From Neisseriaceae bacterium (GTDB lineage: Bacteria; Pseudomonadota; Gammaproteobacteria; Burkholderiales; Neisseriaceae), in assembly GCA_017991555.1 (NCBI GenBank), contig JAGOQM010000003.1, forward strand, positions 248,001 through 312,000: 64,000 bases of DNA, in the 5' to 3' direction. Positions 8,542 to 17,818 of this stretch are shown here, in pieces (the first letter of the stretch is position 1; every line of letters starts with the position of its first letter). A model generated the notes under the pieces. The model searched no databases and was not told where the DNA came from. It saw nothing but the letters and a program-made list of their open reading frames with translations. The position numbers and the translations under genes were made by a program.

Positions 8542-8638
8542 TCGTTCCTTTTAACCCATGATTTATCTTGTTGGCTTAGATTGTGTATTTAAAGCCTTAT
8601 TTATTTTTACAATTTATTACCAAAGAAAGAGCGCCATC

Positions 8639-10939
8639 ATGACCGATACTGTTTTAGACAAACAAAAAAACACTGGTAACCCAATTTTTGTTACCAAACG
8701 CGATGGCAGAAAAGAACCCATTGAGTTGGATAAAATCCACAAGGTCGTGACCTGGGCCGCAGAAGGATTAAACAACGTATCGGTTTCTTTGGTTGAACTA
8801 CGTTCCCAAATTCAATTTTACGATGGCATCCGCACCGATGACATCCACGAAACCATCATCAAAGCCGCGGCCGACTTAATTTCTGAAGAAGCACCTGACT
8901 ACCAGTACCTTGCCGCTCGCTTGGCCATTTTCCATTTACGCAAAAAAGCCTATGGCCAGTTTGAGCCCCCCAAGCTATTGGATCACGTGACCAAACTCAC
9001 CGCCGCCGGTAAGTACGATCCCCACATTTTACAAGACTATTCTGAAGCAGAACTCAACGAGCTGAATGACCACATCGATCATTGGCGCGACATGACCTTC
9101 TCTTACGCCGCCGTGAAGCAGCTAGAAGGCAAATACCTGGTTCAAAACCGCGTCACCCATGAAATTTTTGAGAGCCCTCAATATTTATACATGCTGGTGG
9201 CTGCCTGTCTGTTTGCCAAATACCCTGCCGCCACCCGCCTACAGTACGTTAAAGACTTTTACGACGCCATTTCGTTGTTTAAGATTTCTTTACCGACCCC
9301 GATCATGGCCGGCGTGCGTACGCCTTCACGCCAGTTTAGCTCTTGTGTGTTAATCGAATGTGGCGACAGCCTTGATTCCATCAACGCGACCACCAGCGCC
9401 ATCGTGCGCTACGTGTCTCAGCGCGCCGGCATTGGCATTAACGCTGGCCGCATTCGCGCCGTTGGCAGCCCGATTCGCGGTGGTGAAGCCCAACACACTG
9501 GCTGTATCCCCTTCTACAAGCACTTCCAAACTGCGGTTAAATGCTGCTCTCAAGGCGGTGTGCGCGGTGGTGCAGCCACCCTGTTCTACCCAATGTGGCA
9601 CCTAGAGGTTGAATCGCTATTGGTGTTAAAAAACAACCGTGGTGTGGAAGAAAACCGCGTGCGTCACATGGACTACGGCGTGCAGATCAACCGCACCATG
9701 TACGAGCGCTTCCTTAAAAACCAGAACATCACCCTGTTCTCGCCTGCCGACGTGCCTGGCCTCTACGATGCCTTCTTTGAAGACCAAGAAACCTTCGAAC
9801 GCCTGTACACCCAATACGAGCAGGATGACAGCATTCGCAAACGCAGCATTAAAGCGTCTGAGCTATTCTCATTGATGATGCAAGAGCGCGCCAGTACCGG
9901 CCGTATCTACATCCAGAACGTTGACCACTGCAACACCCACAGTCCGTTCGACCCACGCGTTGCTCCGGTTCGCCAAAGCAACCTGTGCTTGGAAATTGCG
10001 TTGCCCACCAAGCCACTAAACGACATCAATGATGAAGAAGGCGAAATTGCCTTGTGCACCCTGTCAGCCTTTAACCTGGGCGCAATTAAAAACCTAGACG
10101 AACTAGAGGGCCTGTCAGACTTAGCGGTACGTGCCTTGGACGCCCTATTGGACTACCAAGACTACCCCATCAAGGCCGCCTACAACGCCACCATGAATCG
10201 CCGTACTCTAGGCATTGGCGTGATTAACTTTGCTTACTACTTGGCCAAAAATGGCGTGCGCTACTCCGACGACAGCGCCAACAACCTGACCCACAGAACC
10301 TTTGAAGCCATTCAATACTACTTATTGAAAGCCTCGAACAAGCTGGCACAAGAATTTGGCGCCTGCCCTAAGTTCAACGAAACCACTTACGCTCAAGGCA
10401 TCTTGCCGATCGATACCTACAAGTCTGATCTGGACGCCTTCTGCCAAGAGCCGTTGCACCTAGACTGGGAAGGCCTACGCCAAGAAATTAAGCAACACGG
10501 CCTACGCAACTCGACCCTAACCGCCCTAATGCCCTCAGAAACCTCTAGCCAGATTTCTAATGCCACCAATGGCATTGAGCCACCACGCGGTTTGGTGACC
10601 GTTAAGGCCTCTAAAGACGGCATTCTGAAACAGGTCGTGCCTGAATATGACCGCCTTAAAGACCAATACGAATTATTGTGGCAAATGGGCAGCAACCAAG
10701 GTTATTTGAAGCTAGTGGGCATAATGCAGAAGTTTGTGGACCAGGCCATTTCAGCCAACACCAACTACGATCCGAACCGCTTCCCCGAAGGCAAGGTGCC
10801 GATGAACCAGTTACTGAAAGACCTTCTAACTGCGTACAAATATGGCCTCAAAACCTTGTACTACCACAACACCCGAGACGGTGCTGACGATGCCCAAAAT
10901 GACATCGACGACTGTGCCGGCGGCGCGTGTAAAATTTAA
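8639..10939 (+). CDS. nrdA: Class Ia ribonucleoside-diphosphate reductase, alpha subunit
   Basis: 766 residues from the ATG at 8639 (MTDTVLDKQKN); E. coli NrdA is close in length. An N-terminal ATP-cone (about 15-105; FVTKRDGRKEPIELDKI) implies dATP feedback control. The catalytic ten-stranded barrel shows SSCVLIECGDSLDSI (first redox cysteine), SNLCLEIALPTKPL (thiyl-radical cysteine) and LCTLSAFNLGAI (second redox cysteine). The C-terminus ends CAGGACKI, the swinging cysteine pair that is re-reduced by thioredoxin or glutaredoxin. It makes dNDPs from NDPs with NrdB. Two NrdR-like boxes lie upstream, and nrdB and yfaE follow. Confidence 0.97.
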   Translation: MTDTVLDKQKNTGNPIFVTKRDGRKEPIELDKIHKVVTWAAEGLNNVSVSLVELRSQIQFYDGIRTDDIHETIIKAAADLISEEAPDYQYLAARLAIFHLRKKAYGQFEPPKLLDHVTKLTAAGKYDPHILQDYSEAELNELNDHIDHWRDMTFSYAAVKQLEGKYLVQNRVTHEIFESPQYLYMLVAACLFAKYPAATRLQYVKDFYDAISLFKISLPTPIMAGVRTPSRQFSSCVLIECGDSLDSINATTSAIVRYVSQRAGIGINAGRIRAVGSPIRGGEAQHTGCIPFYKHFQTAVKCCSQGGVRGGAATLFYPMWHLEVESLLVLKNNRGVEENRVRHMDYGVQINRTMYERFLKNQNITLFSPADVPGLYDAFFEDQETFERLYTQYEQDDSIRKRSIKASELFSLMMQERASTGRIYIQNVDHCNTHSPFDPRVAPVRQSNLCLEIALPTKPLNDINDEEGEIALCTLSAFNLGAIKNLDELEGLSDLAVRALDALLDYQDYPIKAAYNATMNRRTLGIGVINFAYYLAKNGVRYSDDSANNLTHRTFEAIQYYLLKASNKLAQEFGACPKFNETTYAQGILPIDTYKSDLDAFCQEPLHLDWEGLRQEIKQHGLRNSTLTALMPSETSSQISNATNGIEPPRGLVTVKASKDGILKQVVPEYDRLKDQYELLWQMGSNQGYLKLVGIMQKFVDQAISANTNYDPNRFPEGKVPMNQLLKDLLTAYKYGLKTLYYHNTRDGADDAQNDIDDCAGGACKI

Positions 10940-10951
10940 TTAATCATCTCA

Positions 10952-10978
10952 ACAAATGGCACACCCCGTGCCATTTGT
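10952..10978 (+). terminator. Hairpin between nrdA and nrdB
   Basis: Perfect 11-bp stem ACAAATGGCAC / GTGCCATTTGT with a 5-base loop and a short TTT tail, 28 bases before nrdB. It may act as a partial terminator or RNA-processing hairpin that sets the nrdA:nrdB ratio. Confidence 0.55.
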
Positions 10979-11005
10979 TTCGACTATCTGATCCTAGAGG
11001 TTGCC

Positions 11006-12136
11006 ATGCTTTACAGTACATTCTCACAAAAACAAAATGACCAATTAAAAGAACCCATGTTCTTTGGCCAAAACGTTAACGTGGCCCGTTATGACCAACA
11101 AAAATATGAAATTTTTGAAAAACTGATTGAAAAACAGCTGTCTTTTTTCTGGCGCCCAGAAGAGGTCGACGTCTCTCAAGACCGCACCGACTATCGCAAC
11201 CTGCCCGAGCATGAAAAACACATTTTCATCAGCAACCTAAAATATCAAACCCTGTTAGACTCCATTCAAGGCCGTAGCCCCAACGTGGCTCTATTGCCTT
11301 TGGTGTCTATTCCCGAGTTGGAAACCTGGATCGAAACCTGGTCGTTTTCCGAAACCATTCACTCGCGCTCTTACACCCACATCATTCGCAACATTGTGAA
11401 CGATCCAGCAGTGGTGTTTGACGACATCGTGGCCAACGAATTCATCATCAAGCGCGCCAACGACATTGCCGAATACTACGACGACTTAATTCACTCGACC
11501 CAGCTATTGCAAACCCAGGGCGAAGGCACCTACACCATTAAAGGCAAGCCCGTATTGGTGAGCCTGTATGAATTAAAGAAAAAGCTGTACATGTGCCTTA
11601 TGTCGGTGAACATTCTAGAAGCCATTCGCTTTTACGTGAGCTTCGCCTGTTCGTTTGCCTTTGCCGAACGCCGCCTCATGGAAGGCAACGCCAAAATCAT
11701 TCGCCTGATTGCCCGTGATGAAGCCCTACACCTAACGGGTACCCAGCACATTTTGAACATTCTACGCAGCGGCCAAGACGACCCCGAAATGGCCCAAATT
11801 GCCAAAGAGTGCGAACAAGACTGCTTTGAGCTCTTTAAGCTCGCCGCCGAACAGGAAAAAGAATGGGCAGAGTACCTATTTAAAGACGGCTCGATGATTG
11901 GCTTAAACAAAGACATTCTGAGCCAATACGTCGAATACATTACCAATCTGCGCATGCAGGCCGTTGGCTTGACCCCCGCCTTTGACGTGACCCAAAACCC
12001 CATTCCTTGGATCAACGCCTGGCTGTCATCTGACAACGTACAGGTGGCGCCACAAGAGGTTGAAGTCAGCTCTTACCTCGTGGGTCAAATCGATGGCAAC
12101 ATCAACAGCGACGACTTCAACAGCTTTGAGCTCTAA
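11006..12136 (+). CDS. nrdB: Class Ia ribonucleotide reductase, beta (radical) subunit
   Basis: 376 residues, equal to the usual NrdB length. The di-iron and radical residues are visible: Asp85 in TLLDSIQGR, then SETIHSRSY giving Glu116, His119 and the radical Tyr123, with a second Glu/His set in the ADFER-type region and [15 protein letters not shown]. The presence of Tyr123 argues for a tyrosyl-radical Ia enzyme. Its stop codon overlaps the yfaE start (TAATG), so the two are translationally coupled. Confidence 0.97.
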   Translation: MLYSTFSQKQNDQLKEPMFFGQNVNVARYDQQKYEIFEKLIEKQLSFFWRPEEVDVSQDRTDYRNLPEHEKHIFISNLKYQTLLDSIQGRSPNVALLPLVSIPELETWIETWSFSETIHSRSYTHIIRNIVNDPAVVFDDIVANEFIIKRANDIAEYYDDLIHSTQLLQTQGEGTYTIKGKPVLVSLYELKKKLYMCLMSVNILEAIRFYVSFACSFAFAERRLMEGNAKIIRLIARDEALHLTGTQHILNILRSGQDDPEMAQIAKECEQDCFELFKLAAEQEKEWAEYLFKDGSMIGLNKDILSQYVEYITNLRMQAVGLTPAFDVTQNPIPWINAWLSSDNVQVAPQEVEVSSYLVGQIDGNINSDDFNSFEL

Positions 12137-12462
12137 TGCCCACGATCACCACCCAAGACACTTTTTTTGACCTCAACGAAGGGGAAACCCTTCTTGAGGC
12201 ATTAGAGCGCACCGGCCACGAAATTGAGTACCAGTGCCGCAGCGGCTACTGCGGCTCTTGCCGCACGCACCTAGTGTCTGGGTCGGTGACCTACCATCAA
12301 ACGCCGCTGGCGTTTATTCAGCCAGGCGAAATACTGCCCTGTTGCTGCACCCCCGCCGAAGACATTCAGGTCGCCGTCCCCCTCAAGCAAACCTTAAGCG
12401 ACGTTCAGGCCGATCTATTCTTGGCCGATCTATTTGACGGCAATGACGACCCCACCTCATAA
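12136..12462 (+). CDS. yfaE: YfaE-like [2Fe-2S] ferredoxin for NrdB cofactor maintenance
   Basis: 108 residues, plant-type ferredoxin fold. The cluster ligands are Cys34, Cys39 and Cys42 in CRSGYCGSC plus one cysteine of LPCCCTP (69-71). In E. coli YfaE supplies electrons to rebuild the diferric-tyrosyl cofactor of NrdB. The one-base overlap with nrdB supports the same job here. The C-terminal tail rich in Leu/Ala/Asp is a little longer than the minimal domain. Confidence 0.92.
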   Translation: MPTITTQDTFFDLNEGETLLEALERTGHEIEYQCRSGYCGSCRTHLVSGSVTYHQTPLAFIQPGEILPCCCTPAEDIQVAVPLKQTLSDVQADLFLADLFDGNDDPTS

Positions 12463-12582
12463 ATTCGGAACCTTTAGCCTTTAAACTAGTCATAATGACT
12501 TAAATTGATTATTATTTCGAAGACGGTTGTCTTCATCGATTTGGCCACCTCATCCCAAAAGAACAACATAAAGGAGCCCAAT

Positions 12583-12882
12583 ATGTCCCTAACCTTCCAA
12601 GACTTTCTATTGTTATTACAAGTGGTATTGCCCGCAACTCTGGCTTTATACCTATACGCCAAGACCTTGGCGCCCAGCAAATACAAACGCATGCTGATGT
12701 TCGGCCTAACCGTCCTGAACCTAGGGTCGTTTGCCTACGCCTGGGTGCGCAACCTGTTTATGGCCCCCAACGAAGTCAACCTTGCTTTAGGCATGACTGG
12801 CCTACTGTCGTGGTCTATCAGCGCCATCTTAATCGGCCTAACCCTACTGCACTTCATTACCCTCAAAACCAAAAACGCCTAA
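12583..12882 (+). CDS. Small integral membrane protein of unknown function
   Basis: 99 residues from the ATG at 12583, which has GGAG eight bases upstream; an upstream in-frame ATG (12505) lacks such a site. The protein has three hydrophobic segments at roughly 5-25, 34-55 and 70-93, with basic residues (KYKR) in the first loop. I do not recognise a family. It lies alone between the nrd operon and rpe, with about 120 bases upstream and 70 downstream. Confidence 0.65.
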   Translation: MSLTFQDFLLLLQVVLPATLALYLYAKTLAPSKYKRMLMFGLTVLNLGSFAYAWVRNLFMAPNEVNLALGMTGLLSWSISAILIGLTLLHFITLKTKNA

Positions 12883-12952
12883 ATCGTTTTGGTGGTACAT
12901 TTGTCCCGTCAAATACGGTAAAATGGGCCCATTCCTAACCTAACCAAAAGTG

Positions 12953-13636
12953 ATGACCATGTACCGTATTGCCCCCAGCATTTTGTCCGCCGATTTTGCC
13001 AAATTAGGCGAAGACGTCAGCCGCGTGATTGACGCAGGCGCCAGCCTGATTCACTTCGACGTGATGGACAATCATTACGTACCCAACCTTACTTTTGGCC
13101 CCATGATTTGTGAAGCCCTGAAGCCTTACGCCACCGTACCCATGGACGTGCACCTAATGGTCGAGCCCGTTGATGCCTTGATTCAGTCCTTTGCCAAAGC
13201 CGGCGCCAACATCATTACCTTCCACCCCGCCGCCAGCCGTCACGTCGACCGCAGCCTAAGCCTCATCAAAGACCTAGGCTGCCAGGCGGGCCTGGTGCTC
13301 AATCCAGCCTCAGGCTTGGGTGAAGTCGAACACGTCCTAGACAAACTCGACATGATTTTACTGATGTCGGTAAACCCTGGCTTTGGTGGCCAAAGCTTCA
13401 TCCCGCACACCTTAGAAAAAATCAAACAAACCAAACGCATGACCGACGCCCACTTTGAGCGCACCGGCCATCGCATCGCCATTGAAGTCGATGGTGGCAT
13501 CAAGGTGGACAACATTGCCGCCGTGGCGGCTGCGGGCGCCGACACCTTTGTGGCCGGCAGCGCCATCTTTGGCCAGCCCGACTACAAAACCGTCATTGAC
13601 GCCATGAATGCTGAACTCGCCACCGTCAAGGCCTAA
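12953..13636 (+). CDS. rpe: Ribulose-phosphate 3-epimerase
   Basis: About 227 residues, a TIM barrel. Motifs: [16 protein letters not shown] at the N-terminus, [17 protein letters not shown] with the metal-binding His/Asp, MDVHLMV with the second metal His, [13 protein letters not shown] for phosphate binding, and IEVDGGI with the catalytic Asp. It interconverts ribulose-5-P and xylulose-5-P in the pentose phosphate and related cycles. GTG (12950) and ATG (12953, 12959) starts lie together; the first residues are not decisive. The SDR gene starts 3 bases after its stop and gph follows, giving an rpe-SDR-gph-recX run. Confidence 0.95.
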   Translation: MTMYRIAPSILSADFAKLGEDVSRVIDAGASLIHFDVMDNHYVPNLTFGPMICEALKPYATVPMDVHLMVEPVDALIQSFAKAGANIITFHPAASRHVDRSLSLIKDLGCQAGLVLNPASGLGEVEHVLDKLDMILLMSVNPGFGGQSFIPHTLEKIKQTKRMTDAHFERTGHRIAIEVDGGIKVDNIAAVAAAGADTFVAGSAIFGQPDYKTVIDAMNAELATVKA

Positions 13637-13639
13637 ACC

Positions 13640-14377
13640 ATGAAACCAGCCAAAACTGCCTACATCGTCACCGGCGCCAGCCAAGGCATTGGCGCCGAAT
13701 TTGTCAGCCAAATACTGGCGCAACAGGCGCCAGTATTTGGCATTTCTCGCCGCCCAGCCGACATTCAACACCCGCTATACCAAGGTGCCTCGGCCGACTT
13801 AAGCCAGCCCTTTGACGCCACTGCGTTGGTACAGCAGGCGCTGTCGTTTTTTGGTCAGTTTGGCTTAGACACCCTGGTGCTGATCAACAACGCCGGCACC
13901 GTGGCGCCAATGGCCATTAGCGGCAACTATCCAGAAACGGCCGTGGCCACGGCCATTCACCTGAACCTAACCGCCCCCATTTTGCTCAGCAATGCCTTTA
14001 TTCAGCTGCTGCCCCCAGCGCTGCACGGTAAGCTGCTGCACATTTCGTCTGGCGCGGCCCAAAACCCCTATCCAGGCTGGGGCGTGTATGGCGCGAGCAA
14101 GGCTGGCATCGATCACTTTAGCCGCATCGTCCAAAAAGAACACCCAGCGCTGTGTTCAGTGGCCATGTATCCGGGCGTGGTGAACACCGGCATGCAGGCT
14201 GAAATTCGCGCCCAAAAAGAGGCCGACTTCCCCAACCTAGCCCAGTTCATTGCCCTCAAAGACAATGACGCCCTAAGCGAGCCCAAAGACGTGGCCCGCG
14301 CCATTTTATCTTACCTAGCCTCGCCCGCTTTTGGCAGCGAGGCCGTTGTTGACATTCGAAAGCTCGCAGATGACTGA
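13640..14377 (+). CDS. Short-chain dehydrogenase/reductase
   Basis: 245 residues, classical SDR. NAD(P)-binding TGASQGIG at 12-19, NNAG near residue 80, catalytic Ser in LLHISSGAA and YGASK (Tyr/Lys) around 150. The Arg-rich ISRRPAD after strand 2 suggests NADPH preference. The arrangement resembles the sepiapterin-reductase-like group, but the substrate is unknown. The gene contains a perfect 14-bp inverted repeat (13707-13741). Its stop overlaps the gph start (ATGACTGA). Confidence 0.85.
   Translation: MKPAKTAYIVTGASQGIGAEFVSQILAQQAPVFGISRRPADIQHPLYQGASADLSQPFDATALVQQALSFFGQFGLDTLVLINNAGTVAPMAISGNYPETAVATAIHLNLTAPILLSNAFIQLLPPALHGKLLHISSGAAQNPYPGWGVYGASKAGIDHFSRIVQKEHPALCSVAMYPGVVNTGMQAEIRAQKEADFPNLAQFIALKDNDALSEPKDVARAILSYLASPAFGSEAVVDIRKLADD
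13707..13741. repeat. Perfect inverted repeat inside the SDR gene
   Basis: GCCAAATACTGGCG and its exact complement flank a 7-base spacer within codons 23-34 of the SDR gene. Such a stem is unexpected in a coding sequence. Confidence 0.8.
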
Positions 14378-15071
14378 AGCCGTAACCATTAAGGCCTTCG
14401 CCTTTGATTTAGATGGCACCTTAATTGACTCCTTAGCCGACCTCGCCGCTGCTGCCAACCACATGCGCACCGAGCTGGGCTTGGCGCCTCTAGAACAGGC
14501 CGTGATTGAATCCTATGTGGGCGATGGCATCAGCACCCTGGTGCATCGCTGTTTGACCGACAGCACCGCTGGCGAAGCCGAAGCCGCGCTGTGGCAACAA
14601 GGGTTTACCTTATTCATTCACTATTACTACGCCCACCTAACCGACCACACCCAAATTTACCCCAACGTGCTGACCGGCCTTGAGCTGCTCAAAAGCGAAG
14701 GGTATCCGCTGGTGGTCATCACCAACAAAAGCGAACGCTTTGCGATTAAGGCCATCACCGACTTGGGCATGAGCGACTACTTTAGCCTCATCATTGGCGG
14801 CGACACCCTGCCAGAAAAAAAACCCAGCGCAGCCCCCATCGTCCACGCCTGTGAGGTCTTGAACATTCAACCAGAACAGCTGGTGATGGTTGGCGACTCT
14901 GGCAACGACATTCTGGCCGCCAAAGCCGCGGGCACGCCCGTGATTGGCGTCAATTATGGCTATGAAGACATGTACGAACTCAGCCAAAATGACGCCACCA
15001 AGCCAAATTTAGTCATTGAAAAACTGACCCAGCTATACGATTATTTGCACCCCACCGAAGTCAAGCATTAA
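14370..15071 (+). CDS. gph: Phosphoglycolate phosphatase, HAD superfamily
   Basis: 233 residues from an ATG overlapping the SDR stop. HAD motifs: FDLDGTLIDS (nucleophile Asp and acid/base Asp at about 13 and 15), VITNKSE for motif II, EKKPSAAP for the motif III lysine, and VGDSGNDILAA for motif IV. The helical cap domain is inserted between motifs I and II. It hydrolyses 2-phosphoglycolate. Adjacent rpe and gph are a common pair in proteobacteria, which favours this name over other HAD phosphatases. Confidence 0.9.
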   Translation: MTEAVTIKAFAFDLDGTLIDSLADLAAAANHMRTELGLAPLEQAVIESYVGDGISTLVHRCLTDSTAGEAEAALWQQGFTLFIHYYYAHLTDHTQIYPNVLTGLELLKSEGYPLVVITNKSERFAIKAITDLGMSDYFSLIIGGDTLPEKKPSAAPIVHACEVLNIQPEQLVMVGDSGNDILAAKAAGTPVIGVNYGYEDMYELSQNDATKPNLVIEKLTQLYDYLHPTEVKH

Positions 15072-15574
15072 TGCGCCCACCGAAATCCCTCAAGGCGCGC
15101 GCCCTAGACCTACTGTCTCGCCGAGAATATGGCCGCGCCGAGCTCAAAAAAAAACTGCTGCAGGCCCATCGGCCGCCAGAAGACGCGGATGAGTTTGCCC
15201 GAGCAGAATCGCTAAGCCAGCATGAAGCTGAGGTTGAAGCCGTACTCACCGAGTTTGCCGACCTGAACTGGCAGTCGGACGAACGCTACGTTGAGTCGTT
15301 CATCAATGCCAAAAGCCAGCAATATGGTTCGCGACGCCTGCAAGAAACGCTGAAACAAAAAGGCATTGATGCTGATCTGTTTCAACAATTCCGCCCCACC
15401 TCTGAGGTAGAATTAGCCACGGCCATCGCCGCCGTACGTAAAAAATTCAAGAAACCGCCCGAATCCATGGCCGACAAGCACAAACAAATGCGCTTTTTGG
15501 CCTACCGCGGTTTCGACTTCGATCTGGTCAATCGAGCCATCACCGCTTGGGATGACTGGACTGAAGAAGACTAA
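15071..15574 (+). CDS. recX: Regulatory protein RecX
   Basis: 167 residues, with RecX helical repeats: the N-terminal ALDLLSRREYGRAELKKKL block, LNWQSDERYVESFINAKSQQYGSRRLQETLKQKGID in the middle, and a third repeat with KHKQMRFLAYRGFDFDLVNRAI. RecX binds RecA filaments and inhibits recombinase activity. An insertion of about 15 acidic residues after the first repeat is longer than I expect. The start overlaps the gph stop by one base. recA is not in this window. Confidence 0.92.
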   Translation: MRPPKSLKARALDLLSRREYGRAELKKKLLQAHRPPEDADEFARAESLSQHEAEVEAVLTEFADLNWQSDERYVESFINAKSQQYGSRRLQETLKQKGIDADLFQQFRPTSEVELATAIAAVRKKFKKPPESMADKHKQMRFLAYRGFDFDLVNRAITAWDDWTEED

Positions 15575-15622
15575 CCGGGTTGCACCCACCCAACCCCTCA
15601 CTTTATTAATGGAGCCGCCCGC

Positions 15623-16522
15623 ATGTGGTTTAAACAAATTTCATTTTACCCGCTGAATAAAAACAACCTGCCTGAAGTTGAACAAATCAACCAAGCCTTA
15701 GCCGAAGCGGCTTTTGCCCCCTGCATGGGCTTAGACTGGTTTACCGAAGGGTTTGCCCCGGCCGTGAGCTTTGACGAATCATTGGTGTTCAGCGCCAACA
15801 ATAGCCACCGCGTGGCCCTAAAAAAAGAAGAAAAAGTATTGCCCAGCGCCGTCATCAAAGACATTCTGGATGAAAAAATCACCCTAATCGAGCAAGAAGA
15901 AGCCCGTTCTATTGGCCGTAAAGAAAAAATGGCGCTAAAAGAACAAATCACTGACGACCTATTGCCGCGCGCATTTACCAAAAGCAGCCGCAGCCAAGCC
16001 ATCTTTGACTACGATCGCGGCTACTTGATCATCAACAGCGCCACCGCCAACAAGGCTGAAGCGTTGTTAAGCAAGATTCGCCAAGCCCTAGGCGGCTTAG
16101 AAGCCACCTTACCCAACACCGCCCTGTCGCCCAGCACAGTCATGACCAACTGGCTGCTGCAAGGCGCTGCCGAAGGGCATTTTGAATTAGACAGTGATTG
16201 TGAATTAAAAGGCACAGGCGAAACCGCACCGACCGTGCGCATTTCCAAACAAGACCTCACCGAAGAAGAAGTGATCAACCACGTCAAAAACGGTAAGGTC
16301 GTGACCCAATTAGGCCTAGTCTGGCAAGAGCGCATTCGCTTTGTGCTCACCCAAGACTTCGCCTTAAAACGCATCCAATATTTGGACCTTTTACAAGACG
16401 AAGCCAGCGAGCACGGCGACGACATGGCCAGCCTCACCACCGCCAGCCAGATCATCATGATTGAAAGCTTAGGTGCGATGCTGGACGAGTTAGTGGTACA
16501 CTTAGGTGGCTTACAAAAATAA
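15623..16522 (+). CDS. rdgC: Recombination-associated protein RdgC
   Basis: 299 residues, the family length. The N-terminus [11 protein letters not shown], the [17 protein letters not shown] block near 70 ([19 protein letters not shown]), and [24 protein letters not shown] near 125 are characteristic. RdgC forms a ring around double-stranded DNA and limits RecA access. It follows recX by 48 bases, so two RecA-restraining factors are neighbours here. Confidence 0.95.
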   Translation: MWFKQISFYPLNKNNLPEVEQINQALAEAAFAPCMGLDWFTEGFAPAVSFDESLVFSANNSHRVALKKEEKVLPSAVIKDILDEKITLIEQEEARSIGRKEKMALKEQITDDLLPRAFTKSSRSQAIFDYDRGYLIINSATANKAEALLSKIRQALGGLEATLPNTALSPSTVMTNWLLQGAAEGHFELDSDCELKGTGETAPTVRISKQDLTEEEVINHVKNGKVVTQLGLVWQERIRFVLTQDFALKRIQYLDLLQDEASEHGDDMASLTTASQIIMIESLGAMLDELVVHLGGLQK

Positions 16523-16538
16523 CCAGGGAACAACATCA

Positions 16539-17105
16539 ATGAGCATTAAATCGGATAAATGGATCCGCCGCATGGCCGAAACCGAAGGCATGATTGAGCC
16601 TTTCGAGCCCAATCAGGTCAAAATGGCAGACGGCAAGCGGATTATTTCTTACGGCACGTCCAGCTACGGCTACGACATTCGCTGTGCCCGTGAATTTAAG
16701 ATTTTCACCAACATTAACAGCACCATTGTTGACCCGAAAAACTTTGACACCCGCAACTTTGTCGAAGTGGAAGATGATTATTGCATCATTCCACCCAACT
16801 CATTTGCACTGGCACGTACCGTAGAATACTTCCGTATTCCACGCAACGTGCTCACCGTGTGCTTGGGCAAATCGACCTATGCGCGCTGCGGCATCATCGT
16901 GAACGTTACCCCATTCGAACCTGAGTGGGAAGGCTATGTGACGCTAGAGTTCTCGAATACCACGCCCCTACCGGCCAAAATCTATGCCGGTGAAGGCGTG
17001 GCGCAAGTCTTGTTCTTTGAAAGTGATGAAATGTGCGAAACCTCATATAAAGACCGTAACGGTAAGTATATGGGCCAAGTAGGGGTGACTTTACCAAAAG
17101 CTTAA
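16539..17105 (+). CDS. dcd: dCTP deaminase
   Basis: 188 residues from the ATG at 16539 with CAGGGA upstream; starts further upstream overlap rdgC and lack support. The trimeric dUTPase-fold motifs are clear: [32 protein letters not shown] with the catalytic Arg and Glu region, and [19 protein letters not shown]. It converts dCTP to dUTP, feeding thymidylate synthesis. It is separated from the following peroxidase by a hairpin-rich leader. Confidence 0.96.
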   Translation: MSIKSDKWIRRMAETEGMIEPFEPNQVKMADGKRIISYGTSSYGYDIRCAREFKIFTNINSTIVDPKNFDTRNFVEVEDDYCIIPPNSFALARTVEYFRIPRNVLTVCLGKSTYARCGIIVNVTPFEPEWEGYVTLEFSNTTPLPAKIYAGEGVAQVLFFESDEMCETSYKDRNGKYMGQVGVTLPKA

Positions 17106-17153
17106 CCGTTTTTAGTAAAAAAACAACAGGGGGTCGGCGATTTGTCATACTCT

Positions 17154-17182
17154 CTGTCATATCATGGTAGTTATGGTATGAT
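17154..17182 (+). promoter_or_regulatory. Candidate promoter of the dcd-gpx intergenic RNA
   Basis: CTGTCA, 17-bp spacer, TATGAT. The expected start (about 17189) falls at the first base of the following hairpin. Confidence 0.5.
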
Positions 17183-17188
17183 AACCCC

Positions 17189-17266
17189 AGTAGGTGGAAT
17201 CCCCTTTCCGCCTACTTTTATCCCCTTTCGCTGAATTAGTCCCCTTACTAATTCAGCGTTTTTTTT
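17189..17266 (+). ncRNA. Candidate small RNA or attenuator leader with two hairpins
   Basis: About 78 bases between dcd and gpx. Hairpin 1 (17189-17216) pairs AGTAGGTGGAA with TTCCGCCTACT (one G-U) around loop TCCCCT. An unpaired link reads TTTATCCCCTTT. Hairpin 2 (17229-17258) pairs CGCTGAATTAGT with ACTAATTCAGCG around loop CCCCTT and is followed by eight T's. The CCCCTT motif is thus exposed three times and is complementary to AAGGGG-type Shine-Dalgarno sequences, a layout known from Hfq-dependent sRNAs. The T-run ends 11 bases before the gpx ATG, so it could instead be a terminating leader of gpx. Confidence 0.6.
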
Positions 17267-17277
17267 GGACCACTAAA

Positions 17278-17757
17278 ATGACAGAGTTATATAATTTTTC
17301 GTTCCAAGACCTAAAGCAGCGGCCCCGCAGCCTGGCCGAGTTTAAAGATCAGGTGCTGTTAATCGTGAACACCGCCAGCCAGTGTGGGTTTACGCCCCAG
17401 TTAACCGAATTAGAAGCGCTCTACCAAAAGTACCAAGCACAGGGATTGGTGATCATCGGCTTTCCTTGCAATCAGTTCATGAAGCAAGAACCGTTGAGCG
17501 GCCAAGCCTTGCAAGACTTTTGCGAACGCCATCATGGCGTGACGTTTGTCATGGCAGACAAAATCGAAGTCAATGGCCCTGGGGCTCATCCGCTCTGGCG
17601 TTATTTAAAAGCACAGCGCCGAGGCCTGCTCGGCTCCAGCGCCATCAAGTGGAACTTCACCAAGTTTCTAATCAATCGCGATGGCCAAGTGGTGAACCGT
17701 TTTGCCCCCAAGACGCCCCCTGCCGACCTAGAAGCTGAGATTGAAGCCTGCTTATAA
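17278..17757 (+). CDS. Glutathione peroxidase (cysteine type)
   Basis: 159 residues, the usual length for bacterial GPx. The catalytic site is Cys36 in NTASQCGFT (Cys rather than selenocysteine), Gln66 in GFPCNQF, and Trp125/Asn126 in IKWNFTKF. Cys64 could be the resolving cysteine partner, in which case thioredoxin may be the real reductant. It reduces H2O2 and lipid hydroperoxides. The ATG is 11 bases after a strong terminator; GGAC just after the T-run serves as ribosome site, so expression depends on readthrough or a promoter inside the leader. Confidence 0.9.
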   Translation: MTELYNFSFQDLKQRPRSLAEFKDQVLLIVNTASQCGFTPQLTELEALYQKYQAQGLVIIGFPCNQFMKQEPLSGQALQDFCERHHGVTFVMADKIEVNGPGAHPLWRYLKAQRRGLLGSSAIKWNFTKFLINRDGQVVNRFAPKTPPADLEAEIEACL

Positions 17758-17760
17758 AAC

Positions 17761-17788
17761 AAGGCCCATGACGATCGTCATGGGCCTT
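17761..17788. terminator. Palindromic terminator between gpx and ddh
   Basis: AAGGCCCATGACGA followed directly by its exact complement (28 bases, no spacer). Convergent genes on both sides; short T-runs only. Confidence 0.6.
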
Positions 17789-17818
17789 GTTGGTTTAGCA
17801 TTAGCCAAACGGGTTTAC

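Larger units (their letters stand above)
8229..8638. other. 410-bp divergent gap between uraA and nrdA
   Basis: Holds the uraA promoter region on the left and, from about 8460, an nrdA promoter with two NrdR-like boxes. A run of in-frame codons joins an upstream ATG at 8558 to nrdA, but it encodes a hydrophobic, unconserved-looking leader and is not taken as coding. Confidence 0.5.

Noticed and set aside
8558..8638. N-terminal extension of nrdA by 27 codons
   Set aside because: It would start past the NrdR boxes with a hydrophobic leader; NrdA homologues begin at the ATG at 8639 and the extension has no ribosome site.
16021..16539. 172-codon minus-strand frame
   Set aside because: Antisense to rdgC, which is unmistakable; the product is Ser/Pro/Arg-rich.
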